Counted from the stretch's first letter, positions 9,871 through 19,709 are shown. The stretch is 64,000 nucleotides of DNA from Thermolongibacillus altinsuensis (GCF_004341205.1 NZ_SLUL01000005.1:1-64000), one strand, 5' to 3'. Translations and numbers: made by a program. The notes: a model not told the origin generated them from the letters alone.

Positions 9871-10848
9871 ATGGCGCAAATGACAATGATTCAAGCAATC
9901 ACTGATGCGTTGCGTATTGAAATGCGAAATGATCCAAACGTGTTGGTGTTTGGTGAAGACGTTGGTCTAAACGGTGGAGTATTCCGTGCGACAGAAGGAT
10001 TGCAAGCGGAATTTGGTGAAGATCGCGTGTTTGATACACCGCTTGCTGAATCTGGAATTGGTGGTTTAGCAATCGGACTAGCATTGCAAGGATTTCGTCC
10101 AGTGGCAGAAATTCAATTCTTCGGTTTCGTTTATGAAGTAATGGATTCCATTTCTGGACAAATGGCACGTATGCGCTATCGTTCTGGCGGGCGCTATCAT
10201 GCTCCAATTACTATTCGCTCTCCTTTTGGTGGCGGCGTTCATACACCTGAATTGCATGCAGATAGCTTAGAAGGGCTAGTTGCACAACAACCTGGTTTAA
10301 AAGTAGTAATTCCTTCTACGCCTTATGATGCAAAAGGATTATTAATTTCAGCGATTCGCGACAATGACCCGGTTATTTTCTTGGAGCATATGAAACTTTA
10401 TCGTTCGTTCCGCCAAGAAGTTCCGGAAGGAGAATATACGATTCCAATCGGTAAAGCAGACATCAAACGCGAAGGAAAAGATGTATCGATCATCACATAT
10501 GGTGCAATGGTTCATGAATCATTAAAAGCAGCAGCAGAACTTGAAAAAGAAGGAATTTCCGCGGAAGTTGTTGACTTGCGCACTGTTCAACCATTAGACA
10601 TTGAAACCATTATCGCTTCTGTCGAAAAAACAGGACGTGCGATTGTCGTTCAAGAAGCGCAAAAACAAGCAGGTATTGCGGCAAACGTTGTTGCTGAAAT
10701 TAACGAGCGTGCAATTCTTAGCCTTGAAGCGCCTGTGTTGCGCGTAGCGGCTCCTGATACAGTATATCCGTTCTCACAAGCAGAACCTGTATGGTTACCA
10801 AACTTCAAAGATGTCATTGAAGCAGCGAAAAAAGTGATGACGTTCTAA
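9871..10848 (+). CDS. pdhB: Pyruvate dehydrogenase E1 beta subunit
   Basis: A 325-residue beta chain of the E1 heterotetramer. It contributes the glutamate that activates ThDP (FGEDVG near residue 28) and the transketolase-type pyrimidine-binding and C-terminal domains (about 1-180 and 195-315). The segment [20 protein letters not shown] is typical of Gram-positive E1 beta. It starts three bases after pdhA with AAAGGAG in the pdhA 3' end. It works with PdhA, PdhC and PdhD in one very large complex. Confidence 0.97.
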   Translation: MAQMTMIQAITDALRIEMRNDPNVLVFGEDVGLNGGVFRATEGLQAEFGEDRVFDTPLAESGIGGLAIGLALQGFRPVAEIQFFGFVYEVMDSISGQMARMRYRSGGRYHAPITIRSPFGGGVHTPELHADSLEGLVAQQPGLKVVIPSTPYDAKGLLISAIRDNDPVIFLEHMKLYRSFRQEVPEGEYTIPIGKADIKREGKDVSIITYGAMVHESLKAAAELEKEGISAEVVDLRTVQPLDIETIIASVEKTGRAIVVQEAQKQAGIAANVVAEINERAILSLEAPVLRVAAPDTVYPFSQAEPVWLPNFKDVIEAAKKVMTF

Positions 10849-10861
10849 TAAATAAGAATGA

Positions 10862-10893
10862 AGGGGAAGAACGATTGATTCGTTCGTTCCCCT
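10862..10893 (+). promoter_or_regulatory. Stem-loop between pdhB and pdhC
   Basis: AGGGGAAGAACGA (10862-10874) pairs with TCGTTCGTTCCCCT (10880-10893) with one bulge and a five-base loop. No T run follows, so it is more likely an mRNA stability or processing element dividing the pdhAB and pdhCD parts of the transcript than a terminator. Confidence 0.55.
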
Positions 10894-10916
10894 AGCCCAT
10901 ATTGAATAGGAGGTAG

Positions 10917-12218
<1,302 letters not shown>

Positions 12219-12222
12219 AGCG

Positions 12223-13632
12223 ATGGTAGTAGGCGATTTTCCAATTGAAACTGAAACTCTCGTCGTCGGTGCAGGTCCTGGTGGATATGTGGCTGCGATT
12301 CGTGCAGCCCAATTAGGACAAAAAGTAACGATTGTGGAAAAAGGCAACTTAGGTGGCGTTTGCTTAAACGTTGGATGTATTCCATCAAAAGCGTTAATCT
12401 CTGCTGGTCATCGTTACGAAATTGCGACTCATTCAGCAGATATGGGAATCATAGGAGAAAAAGTGACCGTTGATTTCCAAAAAGTACAAGAGTGGAAAGC
12501 AAGCGTCGTTAAAAAATTAACGAGCGGTGTCGAAGGACTTTTGAAAGGAAATAAAGTTGAAATTGTGCGCGGTGAGGCATATTTCGTTGATGCGAATACA
12601 GTTCGTGTCATGACGGAAAATAGCGCACAAACGTATAAATTTAAAAATGCGATTATTGCAACAGGTTCTCGTCCAATTGAACTTCCAGGATTTAAGTTTT
12701 CTAAACGCGTGTTAGATTCAACAGGCGCATTGAACTTGCCTGAAATTCCAAAATCAATGGTTGTCATTGGCGGCGGTTATATCGGTACAGAGTTAGGAAC
12801 AGCTTATGCGAACTTTGGAACGAAAATTACGATTCTTGAAGGTGCTGACGAAATTCTTTCAGGGTTTGAAAAACAAATGAGCGCGGTTGTTAAACGTCGC
12901 TTAAAGAAAAAAGGTGTCGACGTCTTTACAAACGCGCTTGCTAAAGGCGTTGAAGAACGCGAGGATGGCGTAACGGTTACATTTGAAGTAAAAGGAGAAA
13001 CAAAAACAATCGATGCCGAATATGTTCTTGTAACGGTTGGCCGTCGACCAAATACAGAAGAGCTCGGTCTTGAGCAATTAGGCATTAAAATGACAGAACG
13101 CGGTCTGATCGAAATCGATAAACAATGCCGCACAAGCGTTCCAAACATTTATGCGATCGGTGATATTGTTCAAGGTCCGCCGCTTGCTCATAAAGCTTCT
13201 TATGAAGGTAAAATTGCGGCAGAAGCGATTGCTGGCCATCCTTCTGAAATCGACTATCTTGCTATTCCGGCTGTTGTCTTCTCTGATCCTGAGTGCGCAT
13301 CCGTTGGATATTTTGAAAAACAAGCGATTGAAGAAGGTATTGATGTCATTACGGCGAAGTTCCCGTTTGGGGCAAACGGACGCGCGCTTGCGCTTAACGA
13401 TGCAGAAGGCTTCTTAAAGCTTGTGTTGACGAAAGAAGATGGCGTCATTATTGGAGCTCAAATCGTTGGTCCGAACGCTTCTGATATGATCGCGGAATTA
13501 GGTCTTGCGATTGAAGCTGGAATGACAGCGGAAGATATTGCGATGACGATTCATGCTCATCCAACATTAGGCGAAATTGCGATGGAAGCAGCAGAAGTTG
13601 CGATGGGTACGCCAATTCATATCTTAAAATAA
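12223..13632 (+). CDS. pdhD: Dihydrolipoamide dehydrogenase, E3
   Basis: A 469-residue flavoprotein that reoxidises dihydrolipoamide with NAD. It shows an FAD-binding [17 protein letters not shown] segment (about 16-32), the redox disulfide [13 protein letters not shown] (about 45-57), an NAD-binding [10 protein letters not shown] segment (about 184-193), and the catalytic HAHPT motif (about 446-450) in the dimer interface. It follows pdhC by four bases and is closed by a terminator. The enzyme may also serve 2-oxoglutarate and branched-chain dehydrogenase complexes. Confidence 0.97.
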   Translation: MVVGDFPIETETLVVGAGPGGYVAAIRAAQLGQKVTIVEKGNLGGVCLNVGCIPSKALISAGHRYEIATHSADMGIIGEKVTVDFQKVQEWKASVVKKLTSGVEGLLKGNKVEIVRGEAYFVDANTVRVMTENSAQTYKFKNAIIATGSRPIELPGFKFSKRVLDSTGALNLPEIPKSMVVIGGGYIGTELGTAYANFGTKITILEGADEILSGFEKQMSAVVKRRLKKKGVDVFTNALAKGVEEREDGVTVTFEVKGETKTIDAEYVLVTVGRRPNTEELGLEQLGIKMTERGLIEIDKQCRTSVPNIYAIGDIVQGPPLAHKASYEGKIAAEAIAGHPSEIDYLAIPAVVFSDPECASVGYFEKQAIEEGIDVITAKFPFGANGRALALNDAEGFLKLVLTKEDGVIIGAQIVGPNASDMIAELGLAIEAGMTAEDIAMTIHAHPTLGEIAMEAAEVAMGTPIHILK

Positions 13633-13642
13633 AAATAAGGAA

Positions 13643-13673
13643 AAAGAGGATGTTGATCAACATCCTCTTTTTT
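13643..13673 (+). terminator. Terminator of the pdh operon
   Basis: AAAGAGGATGTT pairs perfectly with AACATCCTCTTT and is followed by T residues, eleven bases after the pdhD stop. Confidence 0.8.
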
Positions 13674-13725
13674 AGCAATTTTATGTGTAGGAAGACATAT
13701 GTTTTTTATGTAAGGAGGAGTGGAC

Positions 13726-13968
13726 GTGAAAGAATACGTTGTTTTTTTGTTACATATGTTTATTTGGAATTGTTTTTCAATCGTTGAATGGCTTTCGGCT
13801 AGAGATCGGCCGATTTTTAAAGCGATGTTGTTTATCATTTTTGTTTATGTTGCTTTTTTGCTTGCCTTACGGTTTCGCTTGCAACGCAAAAAAGCATTTT
13901 GGACAACCATTGCCAGCATTACGATTTATTTTGTTTGTCGGCAAGCGGTTTGGCACTATCTCTTGTAA
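13726..13968 (+). CDS. Small membrane protein, unknown
   Basis: An 80-residue protein starting MKEYVVFLLHMFIWN from GTG at 13726, with AAGGAGGAG seven bases upstream; a GTG at 13720 lies too close to the ribosome site. Hydrophobic stretches at about residues 4-20, 29-46 and 56-75 suggest two or three membrane segments joined by a basic loop (RFRLQRKK). I do not recognise a family. It converges with the DUF1885-like gene, overlapping its end by 13 bases, and no hairpin terminator is visible between them. Confidence 0.6.
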   Translation: MKEYVVFLLHMFIWNCFSIVEWLSARDRPIFKAMLFIIFVYVAFLLALRFRLQRKKAFWTTIASITIYFVCRQAVWHYLL

Positions 13969-14348
13969 AAATACATCACTCTGCCGTTAAATAAATGGAG
14001 TTCTCCTTCTAATTGTTTAGCGATAAATTTACAAAACTCATTTGCCTTTCCTTTATCTCCATGTGTGGCGTTTTTTGGAAGTGTGATTTGAATAAAACTA
14101 TGTTCGTTTTCGTGCCCAACGCGGCACTCGATCGTTTGATAACGAGCGTCTTTTCCTTTTAATAAGATGGCTTCAGAAGTTTCATCGTATTCGTAAGGAA
14201 AAGCGGAATCGATGTAATTCCAACCTAGCTGCTCCCCTGTTTTTTTGCAAATGCTTCTGTAATGTTCGAATAATTGCTTTAATTCTTCAAGCGTAATGGT
14301 TTGTTTTTTTGAAGCTGGGACGAGTTTAATGTATGCAACATGAGCCAT
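13956..14348 (-). CDS. Probable DUF1885-family protein
   Basis: A 130-residue soluble protein with mixed alpha/beta pattern and no signal or membrane segment. It resembles the Bacillaceae-restricted DUF1885 family, for which a structure exists from Geobacillus stearothermophilus but no function. The ribosome site GAGGTGATTC precedes the ATG. It is monocistronic between pdhD and the DUF3055 gene. Family assignment is from memory of sequence character and should be treated as tentative; the coding call itself is firm. Confidence 0.7.
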   Translation of the reverse strand: MAHVAYIKLVPASKKQTITLEELKQLFEHYRSICKKTGEQLGWNYIDSAFPYEYDETSEAILLKGKDARYQTIECRVGHENEHSFIQITLPKNATHGDKGKANEFCKFIAKQLEGELHLFNGRVMYFYKR

Positions 14349-14522
14349 AACGAATCACCTCAAATTTTACATTTTCTTTCATTCTATCATTTTGTTGAAA
14401 TAAAAAACAGATGTGAATCTGATTGGATTTATCAGTAGTACAAAAAGTCAAAATATTTTTTATTGTCAATAAATTATTTTTCCTTTATAATGATACTTAA
14501 TCTATAAATAAGGAGGGAAACT

Positions 14523-14822
14523 ATGCATTTATTTGAGAAGCTGTATGATGAGCATGAAAAGGTCAAAGTTCGCTTTGTTGGCTTTACCACGAAGGACGTT
14601 CGCTATGATTTTGGAATTGTGTATACCAATATGTTTTTTGGTAAACCGCTTGTGATTTGTATGCAAACGGGCCGCTCCGCTCTCCTCGATCCGAAAGATA
14701 TTGAAGACCACGACTATCTGCAACGTATTTTCCGCATTGACACGAAAGAACAAGCTGCTGATTTAGCGGAATTTTTCTCAGATATTTTGCCAAGTACACC
14801 AATAGGGGAACAATATGAGTAA
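14523..14822 (+). CDS. DUF3055-like cytosolic protein
   Basis: A 99-residue soluble protein beginning MHLFEKLYDEHEKVKVRFVG, with strand-rich N-terminal half and an acidic helix at the C-terminus. It resembles the DUF3055 family of small Bacillaceae proteins with no known function. A strong AAGGAGGG precedes the start, and an intrinsic terminator follows directly, so it is monocistronic. It sits in the place where B. subtilis has slp, but it lacks any lipobox, so it is not Slp. Confidence 0.75.
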   Translation: MHLFEKLYDEHEKVKVRFVGFTTKDVRYDFGIVYTNMFFGKPLVICMQTGRSALLDPKDIEDHDYLQRIFRIDTKEQAADLAEFFSDILPSTPIGEQYE

Positions 14823-14848
14823 AAGAGACTGATATCAGTCTCTTTTTT
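14818..14848 (+). terminator. Terminator of the DUF3055-like gene
   Basis: AAAGAGACTGAT and its perfect complement ATCAGTCTCTTT form a near-loopless palindrome followed by six T. The stop codon overlaps the left edge. Confidence 0.8.
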
Positions 14849-14874
14849 ATTTTAATGTGTTATACAAATTGTTA

Positions 14875-14903
14875 TTGACAAAGAAAATGTGACATATTAT
14901 TAT
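14875..14903 (+). promoter_or_regulatory. Sigma-A promoter of SR1
   Basis: Consensus -35 TTGACA (14875-14880), 17-base spacer, TATTAT (14898-14903). Transcription should begin near 14910. The spacer holds a CcpN operator match. Confidence 0.75.
14888..14898 (+). promoter_or_regulatory. CcpN operator in the SR1 promoter
   Basis: TGTGACATATT fits the reported CcpN consensus TRTGHYATAYW at every position. It lies between the -35 and -10 boxes. In B. subtilis CcpN represses SR1, gapB and pckA under glycolytic conditions. Sequence match seen; regulation inferred. Confidence 0.65.
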
Positions 14904-14917
14904 TTAATTAGTAAAAC

Positions 14918-14933
14918 ATTAAAACGTTTTCAA
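14918..14933 (+). promoter_or_regulatory. Candidate cre site at the SR1 start
   Basis: ATTAAAACGTTTTCAA matches the CcpA cre pattern WTGNAANCGNWNNCW with one mismatch (T for G). Its place just after the likely transcription start would suit CcpA repression, which is reported as a minor input for B. subtilis SR1. Confidence 0.45.
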
Positions 14934-14964
14934 ACACATTCAAAAAGAAAAGGGGTTATTGGGG

Positions 14965-15084
14965 ATGGGCACAATCGTATGTCAAACTTGCAATGCAACG
15001 ATCGATTATTTTGAAGATGAGAAAGTATCTGTGTTGTACGGTCAATGCAATGAATGCGATTGTAACGAGCATGAGGAAGAGTAA
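14965..15084 (+). CDS. sr1P: GapA-binding peptide SR1P
   Basis: A 39-residue peptide beginning MGTIVCQTCNATIDYFEDEK, clearly the SR1P family. In B. subtilis SR1P binds the glycolytic glyceraldehyde-3-phosphate dehydrogenase GapA, stabilises gapA mRNA and promotes contact of GapA with RNase J1. Cysteines occur as CxxC near the N-terminus and CxxCxC near the C-terminus, which suggests a small metal-binding fold; the acidic tail CNEHEEE looks longer in charge than usual. AAAGGGG lies nine bases upstream. It is too short for ordinary gene callers. Confidence 0.88.
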   Translation: MGTIVCQTCNATIDYFEDEKVSVLYGQCNECDCNEHEEE

Positions 15085-15128
15085 GTGATTAAGTGAGAAG
15101 TTTTGGGGGATGAGGAGTCTCATACAAC

Positions 15129-15165
15129 GAAAGGCATGCGCGTACTGCGCATGCCTTTCTTTTTT
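15129..15165 (+). terminator. SR1 terminator
   Basis: GAAAGGCATGCGC pairs perfectly with GCGCATGCCTTTC across five bases and is followed by six T. The speA stop codon overlaps the T run on the other strand. Confidence 0.85.
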
Positions 15166-16642
15166 ATCGAAGCGGTTTTGCTGGATATTCTTTAATGACG
15201 CGCAATGTTTGCAGCGTATCGTCTTCTGGACCTTGCACAGGCAAGCCAACTTCTAAATTCTTTTTAATGTAGTTTAAATTTTCCTCTGTAATAACCTCTC
15301 CAGGAATAAAGATTGGGATTCCCGGAGGATAAACCATCACAAACTCAGCGATAATTCGACCTGCTGACTGTTCAAACGGAACAACTTCTGTTTCTGAATA
15401 AAAGGCATCACGTGGCGTCAACGCTAAAACAGGAATGTCGGGAAGCAATACTTTTGGTTTGACACCCACATCGGCTTGATGGCGGAATTGTTCTGCTAAA
15501 TCGCGCAATGCTTTCACTAAAATACTTGTTTCTCTCTCCGTATCACCCGGTGTAATAATACATAAAATGTTATACAAATCTGATAGCTCAACTTCAATGT
15601 TATAATTCTCTCTTAACCATTTTTCTACATCATATCCAGTCAAACCTAATTCTTTTACAGAAATAATCAATTTGGTTGGATCATAATCAAACGTTGCTTT
15701 TGTTCCAAGAATTTCTTTACCGACGCAATATAAATGGTCAATTTCGTTGATTTGCTGACGCGTTTTTTCAGCGAGGCGAATGGCTTTTTCAGCTAGCTCA
15801 TGTCCTTCAGTTGCTAAACGTTTTCGTGCTACATCAAGAGACGCTAATAGCAAATAGGAAGTGGATGTTGTCGTTAGCATGCTTAAAATGGCTTGTACGC
15901 GTTTCGGTGAAATAAGTCCTTCACGCACATTTAAAATAGAGCTTTGCGTCATTGAGCCGCCAAGTTTATGAACGCTAGTGGCTGACATGTCTGCCCCTGC
16001 CTGCATCGCCGAGAGCGGTAAATCTTCATGGAAATGGATGTGAACGCCGTGCGCTTCATCAACAAGAACAGGAACACCATATGAATGAGCGATTTCGACG
16101 ATTCGTTTTAAATCGCCGGCGATCCCAAAATATGTTGGATTGATGACGAGTACACCTTTTGCATCTGGATGCTGTCGCAACGCTTCTTCAACAGCTTCAG
16201 GCGTGATCCCATGAGAAATGCCTAATTCTTTATCAATTTCTGGGTGGACAAAGATTGGTGTCGCACCCGAAAAAACGATGGCAGACATGACCGATTTATG
16301 CACATTGCGTGGTACAATAATTTTATCTCCAGGTCCCGCAACGGACATGACCATTGTCATAATGGCTCCGCTTGTGCCTTGAACAGAAAAGAATGTATAA
16401 TCAGCACCGAAAGCTTCTGCCGCTAATTCTTGCGCTCTTTTAATGATTCCTTTTGGTTGATGTAAATCATCGAGAGGGCCAATATTGATTAAGTCCATGG
16501 CTAGAGCATTTTCACCGATAAATTCACGAAACTGTGCGTCCATTCCTGCTCCTTTTTTATGACCAGGAATGTGAAATTGAATTGGGTTCTTTTTTATATG
16601 TTCCAATAAGCCAGTGAACAATGGTGTTTCATACTGTGACAA
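15164..16642 (-). CDS. speA: Arginine decarboxylase SpeA
   Basis: A 492-residue PLP enzyme of the Orn/Lys/Arg decarboxylase class (fold type I) that makes agmatine for polyamine synthesis. The substrate/PLP region shows FHIPGHKKG (about residues 22-30), SVQGTSGAIM, DEAHGVH and the PLP lysine in ATSVHKLGGS (about residue 232). The start is TTG at 16642: GAGGTG lies ten bases upstream and gives the family N-terminus MSQYETPLFTG. The longer reading from 16711 lacks a ribosome site. It converges on SR1. It could act on lysine or ornithine, but similarity is highest to B. subtilis SpeA. Confidence 0.93.
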   Translation of the reverse strand: MSQYETPLFTGLLEHIKKNPIQFHIPGHKKGAGMDAQFREFIGENALAMDLINIGPLDDLHQPKGIIKRAQELAAEAFGADYTFFSVQGTSGAIMTMVMSVAGPGDKIIVPRNVHKSVMSAIVFSGATPIFVHPEIDKELGISHGITPEAVEEALRQHPDAKGVLVINPTYFGIAGDLKRIVEIAHSYGVPVLVDEAHGVHIHFHEDLPLSAMQAGADMSATSVHKLGGSMTQSSILNVREGLISPKRVQAILSMLTTTSTSYLLLASLDVARKRLATEGHELAEKAIRLAEKTRQQINEIDHLYCVGKEILGTKATFDYDPTKLIISVKELGLTGYDVEKWLRENYNIEVELSDLYNILCIITPGDTERETSILVKALRDLAEQFRHQADVGVKPKVLLPDIPVLALTPRDAFYSETEVVPFEQSAGRIIAEFVMVYPPGIPIFIPGEVITEENLNYIKKNLEVGLPVQGPEDDTLQTLRVIKEYPAKPLR

Positions 16643-16849
16643 TTTCTCTGTACACCTCTTTATTTTTATAATGTATGATGAATGATTATTGATATCTTTA
16701 TTATAAAACAAGTGAATTATAGCACTTCTTTACATGTTTGCAAAGAAGGAATTTAAGATGAAAAGATTGTTAATGGATGGAACGTGCATAAATCATGGAC
16801 AGGAGTTTTTTATCGTTTCGACGAATGATAAAGAAAAGGGGGAATGAAG

Positions 16850-17809
16850 ATGAATTGGGAAACAAGAGTAACGAAGTTGTTAAATATTCGGTATCCAATT
16901 ATTCAAGGGGGGTTGGCTTATTTAGCTTATTCCGATTTGGCTGCTGCTGTTTCGAATGCAGGGGGGCTTGGACAAATTACCGCCATGTCGTTAGAAACGC
17001 CAGAGCAATTACGGGAAGAGATTAGAAAAGTAAGGGAAAAAACCGATCGGCCTTTTGGAGTCAATTTTGCAATCGGACAGCATGGTCGTCCATTTTCTCA
17101 TATGCTCGAAGTGGCGATTGAAGAAAAGGTTCCTGTTATTTCTATGACAGGAGGGAACCCTGCTCCTATTTTCGATCAATTAAAAGGAGTTCCTGTCAAA
17201 AAACTTGTTTTAGTTGCTGCTGTTCGCCAAGCGATTAAGGCTGAAGAGTTGGGAGCGGATGCGGTGATGGTCGTCGGTCAAGAAGGGGGAGGGCATCTCG
17301 GCAAGCACGATATCGGCACATTTGTGCTTGTGCCGAAAGTGGTTGATGCTGTTTCCATTCCTGTTATTGCCTCTGGCGGAATTGGCGATGGTCGCGGTTT
17401 AATGGCAGCTCTTGCACTAGGGGCGGAAGGAATCGAGATGGGGACGCGCTTCATCGCCACGAAGGAATGTGTTCATGCCAACCCTGTTTATAAAGAAATG
17501 TTAGTCAAAGGTTCCGAAAGCGATACGGTTGTAATTAAACGGAGCCTTGGCGCACCCGCTCGAGCGATCGCCAATGAATGGACGAAAAAAATTTTAGAAA
17601 TTGAACAAAAAGGTGGTGGATATGAAGAACTAAAAGAGTATATTAGCGGTGTGGCAAATAAACGTTTTATTTATGAAGGGAAAACGAATGAAGGCTTCGC
17701 TTGGGCAGGCCAAGTGATGGGATTAATCAAAGATATTCCAACCGTTTCTGAACTTTTTGAGCGAATGATTACGGAAGCGGAACAAATTCGTCATCGTTGG
17801 GCAAACTAA
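16850..17809 (+). CDS. Nitronate monooxygenase-like FMN enzyme
   Basis: A 319-residue TIM-barrel flavoprotein of the 2-nitropropane dioxygenase family, which includes nitronate monooxygenases and FabK-type enoyl-ACP reductases. Visible are YPIIQGGLAYLAYSDLAAAV at the N-terminus, the EGGGHLG motif near residue 145 (VVGQEGGGHLG) and the phosphate-binding IASGGIGDGRGL near residue 174. The EGGGH form is shared by both subfamilies, so the real substrate is open. ATG at 16850 has better spacing to AAAAGGGGG than ATG at 16844. It is divergent from speA. Confidence 0.82.
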   Translation: MNWETRVTKLLNIRYPIIQGGLAYLAYSDLAAAVSNAGGLGQITAMSLETPEQLREEIRKVREKTDRPFGVNFAIGQHGRPFSHMLEVAIEEKVPVISMTGGNPAPIFDQLKGVPVKKLVLVAAVRQAIKAEELGADAVMVVGQEGGGHLGKHDIGTFVLVPKVVDAVSIPVIASGGIGDGRGLMAALALGAEGIEMGTRFIATKECVHANPVYKEMLVKGSESDTVVIKRSLGAPARAIANEWTKKILEIEQKGGGYEELKEYISGVANKRFIYEGKTNEGFAWAGQVMGLIKDIPTVSELFERMITEAEQIRHRWAN

Positions 17810-17836
17810 ACTAATGAAAAAGTAGGTGAGACATCG

Positions 17837-18112
17837 ATGAAATATGCATATCCGGTTCATTATGATTGGAGCGCACAAGAAATTATTGACGTAACGAAAT
17901 TTTTTAAAGGAATTGAACAAGCATATGAGAAAGGAATTGAGCGGCAAGAATTGATGAAACTTTATCGTCGATTTAAGGAGATTGTACCAAGCAAAGTAGA
18001 GGAGAAAAAACTTTGTGATGAATTTGAGCAGGTGAGCGGGTATTCTTCTTATCGGACGATTCAAAAAGCAAAGGCATCATCACCAGGAGACATCATTAAA
18101 ATGGAACGATAA
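17837..18112 (+). CDS. yktA: UPF0223 protein YktA
   Basis: A 91-residue soluble helical protein of the UPF0223 family, beginning [19 protein letters not shown]. The conserved core FYxAIExAYEKG-like and [10 protein letters not shown] motifs match B. subtilis YktA, and the gene lies between speA and suhB as there. The function is unknown. AGGTGAGACATCG precedes the start, 27 bases after the nitronate-monooxygenase-like gene, so the two may be co-transcribed. Confidence 0.88.
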   Translation: MKYAYPVHYDWSAQEIIDVTKFFKGIEQAYEKGIERQELMKLYRRFKEIVPSKVEEKKLCDEFEQVSGYSSYRTIQKAKASSPGDIIKMER

Positions 18113-18224
18113 GCGATGAGCAGCGGGACGAAATTTAGTTGCATACACCCCTTTCATTACATAGTATATATAAAAAAATAAATTATCTGAAAATTTAACG
18201 GTTGGATGAAAGGGGTGCGAATCG

Positions 18225-18413
18225 ATGAAAAAAGTTGTGAATGGATGGAAACGAGCAGACGGAGAAAGACGAATTACAGCATTAAAATTAGAAGTTGACT
18301 ACGAATTAGCCACCCTATATGAAGCGATGCTAGAAAATGATGAGGAAAAGAAAAATGAATGTAAGCAAAGATTAGAGAAATTACGCCAAGAGCTAATTCG
18401 CCTTTCGATTTAA
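18225..18413 (+). CDS. Small charged protein, YkzI-like
   Basis: A 62-residue soluble protein made almost wholly of charged helix, beginning MKKVVNGWKRADGERRITAL and ending with a probable coiled coil of Lys, Glu and Leu. Its position directly before suhB and its size match B. subtilis ykzI, but I cannot confirm homology. AAAGGGGTGCGAATCG supplies a ribosome site. The 112-base gap before it is AT-rich with no clear promoter. Confidence 0.65.
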   Translation: MKKVVNGWKRADGERRITALKLEVDYELATLYEAMLENDEEKKNECKQRLEKLRQELIRLSI

Positions 18414-18504
18414 AGGATTGGGCGGCAAGCATCATCGACTTGCCGCTCATGATCACGCTACATAAAAAACTCATTCGCTTTTACTATATGTAGGAGGAAG
18501 AAAA

Positions 18505-19305
18505 ATGGATACAATGTGGAACGAGATCGATCAATATATGCAACATTGGATTAGAGAGGCAGGGGAACGAATTCGTGATACCTTTCAAACAAAACTGACG
18601 ATCGAGACGAAATCGAATCCTTCTGATTTAGTGACGAATGTGGATCGCGAAATCGAGCAATTTTTTATTGAACGAATTCGCGAAACATTTCCTACCCATC
18701 ACATTTTAGGTGAAGAGGGATTTGGCGATGAATTGCGCGCTTTAGATGGAATTGTTTGGATTATCGATCCGATTGATGGAACGATGAATTTTATTCACCA
18801 ACAAAGAAATTTTGCCATTTCTGTCGGCGTGTTTGCTGATGGGGTCGGGATGCTTGGCTATATTTATGACGTCGTACATGACGAACTGTATTATGCTCAT
18901 AAAGGAAAAGGGGCATTTATGAACGATACACCGCTGCCGAAGTTAAAAGAAACGACGATTTCTGAAGCGGTCATTTCGTTAAATGCGACATGGGTAACAG
19001 AAAACAAACGAATTGATCCGAGCGTTCTTGCTCCGCTTGTAAAAAGAGTGCGAGGAACGAGATCGTACGGATCGGCCGCATTAGAGATGGCTTATGTTGC
19101 TTCAGGAAAATTGGATGCCTATATTACGATGCGTCTATCACCGTGGGATTTTGCTGCCGGTTTGGTAATCGTTCACGAAGTTGGGGGGATCGTGACAAAT
19201 TTATATGGCGAACCGCTCAACTTGCTTGAGAAAAGCTCTGTATTTGTATCGAAACCGAGACTGCATCAAGAAATTTTGACAGAATATATTATGAAAGAGC
19301 GCTAA
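18505..19305 (+). CDS. suhB: Inositol monophosphatase family protein
   Basis: A 266-residue magnesium-dependent phosphatase that hydrolyses myo-inositol 1-phosphate or related sugar phosphates. The metal-binding motifs are GEEGFGDE (about residues 71-78), WIIDPIDGTMNF (about 88-99) and the C-terminal SPWDFAAG (about 212-219). It is the yktC/suhB orthologue by position. AGGAGGAAGAAAA precedes the ATG. The stop codon sits inside the left arm of the terminator shared with convergent ylaF. Confidence 0.9.
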   Translation: MDTMWNEIDQYMQHWIREAGERIRDTFQTKLTIETKSNPSDLVTNVDREIEQFFIERIRETFPTHHILGEEGFGDELRALDGIVWIIDPIDGTMNFIHQQRNFAISVGVFADGVGMLGYIYDVVHDELYYAHKGKGAFMNDTPLPKLKETTISEAVISLNATWVTENKRIDPSVLAPLVKRVRGTRSYGSAALEMAYVASGKLDAYITMRLSPWDFAAGLVIVHEVGGIVTNLYGEPLNLLEKSSVFVSKPRLHQEILTEYIMKER

Positions 19306-19340
19306 GGGACAAGCATGACTCGTCCCATTAGCGCTCATTT
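19297..19340. terminator. Bidirectional terminator holding both stop codons
   Basis: GAGCGCTAAGGGAC pairs with GTCCCATTAGCGCTC with one unpaired base and an eleven-base loop. The TAA of suhB lies in the left arm and the TAA of ylaF (TTA on plus) in the right arm, so one palindrome supplies both stops and both terminators. Confidence 0.75.
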
Positions 19341-19510
19341 TGTTGCATTCGTTTTTTTGTTGCGAAGCCGAATCCCATCACAGCAAACATTGCAATGATG
19401 CAAGCGATGATGCCGATGATGTTTCGTTCAGAAATAAAAATGCCAATCCCCATCATTGTTGCGACAGCAAGAAGAGAAAAGATCAAAAAAATCGGTTGAA
19501 ATCGTTTCAT
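19328..19510 (-). CDS. ylaF: YlaF-like membrane protein (DUF5325)
   Basis: A 60-residue protein with two hydrophobic helices (about residues 6-26 and 30-50) and a basic C-terminal tail (KKRMQQNER), so it is a small double-spanning inner-membrane protein. Size, position and pattern match B. subtilis YlaF/DUF5325. The function is unknown. AAGGGGGAGTC precedes the ATG on the minus strand. It converges on suhB and is divergent from typA. Confidence 0.78.
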   Translation of the reverse strand: MKRFQPIFLIFSLLAVATMMGIGIFISERNIIGIIACIIAMFAVMGFGFATKKRMQQNER

Positions 19511-19597
19511 GATTGACTCCCCCTTGTTTTAGACCGTTACTTTCTAGTTTACAAAAAAATGTTTCGCTTTTCTATTCCGTTTATGCTAGTTTAGTTA

Positions 19598-19709
19598 AAT
19601 TTCTGACCATATGTAATCATGAAAAGAAGAGCGCTTTTCTGCTACGGTTGGCAATATTTTCCTTGCCGATCCGGCACTAAATATACCTTCCGATAAACAT
19701 TTGATTCAG
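19598..19709 (+). repeat. MITE-like structured repeat, copy H (hybrid ends)
   Basis: The left end (TTTCTGACCATATGTAATCA, then CGCTTTTCTG) matches the type found at 47311, while the right end (ACCTTCCGATAAACATTTGA then TTCAG) matches the type at 45610 and 58779. One hairpin TTGGCAA/TTGCCGA is kept and the larger hairpin is lost. It fills the divergent gap between ylaF and typA and abuts the likely typA -10 region. Confidence 0.6.

Larger units (their letters stand above)
14910..15165 (+). ncRNA. sr1: SR1 dual-function small RNA
   Basis: The transcript inferred from the promoter at 14875 to the terminator at 15129-15165 is about 255 bases and contains the SR1P coding region. In B. subtilis SR1 is a 205-base RNA that base-pairs with ahrC mRNA, lowering synthesis of the arginine catabolism activator, and also encodes SR1P. 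Position just before convergent speA is conserved. The region after the peptide (15085-15128) would be the antisense part. The ahrC target is outside the window, so pairing could not be checked. Confidence 0.8.
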
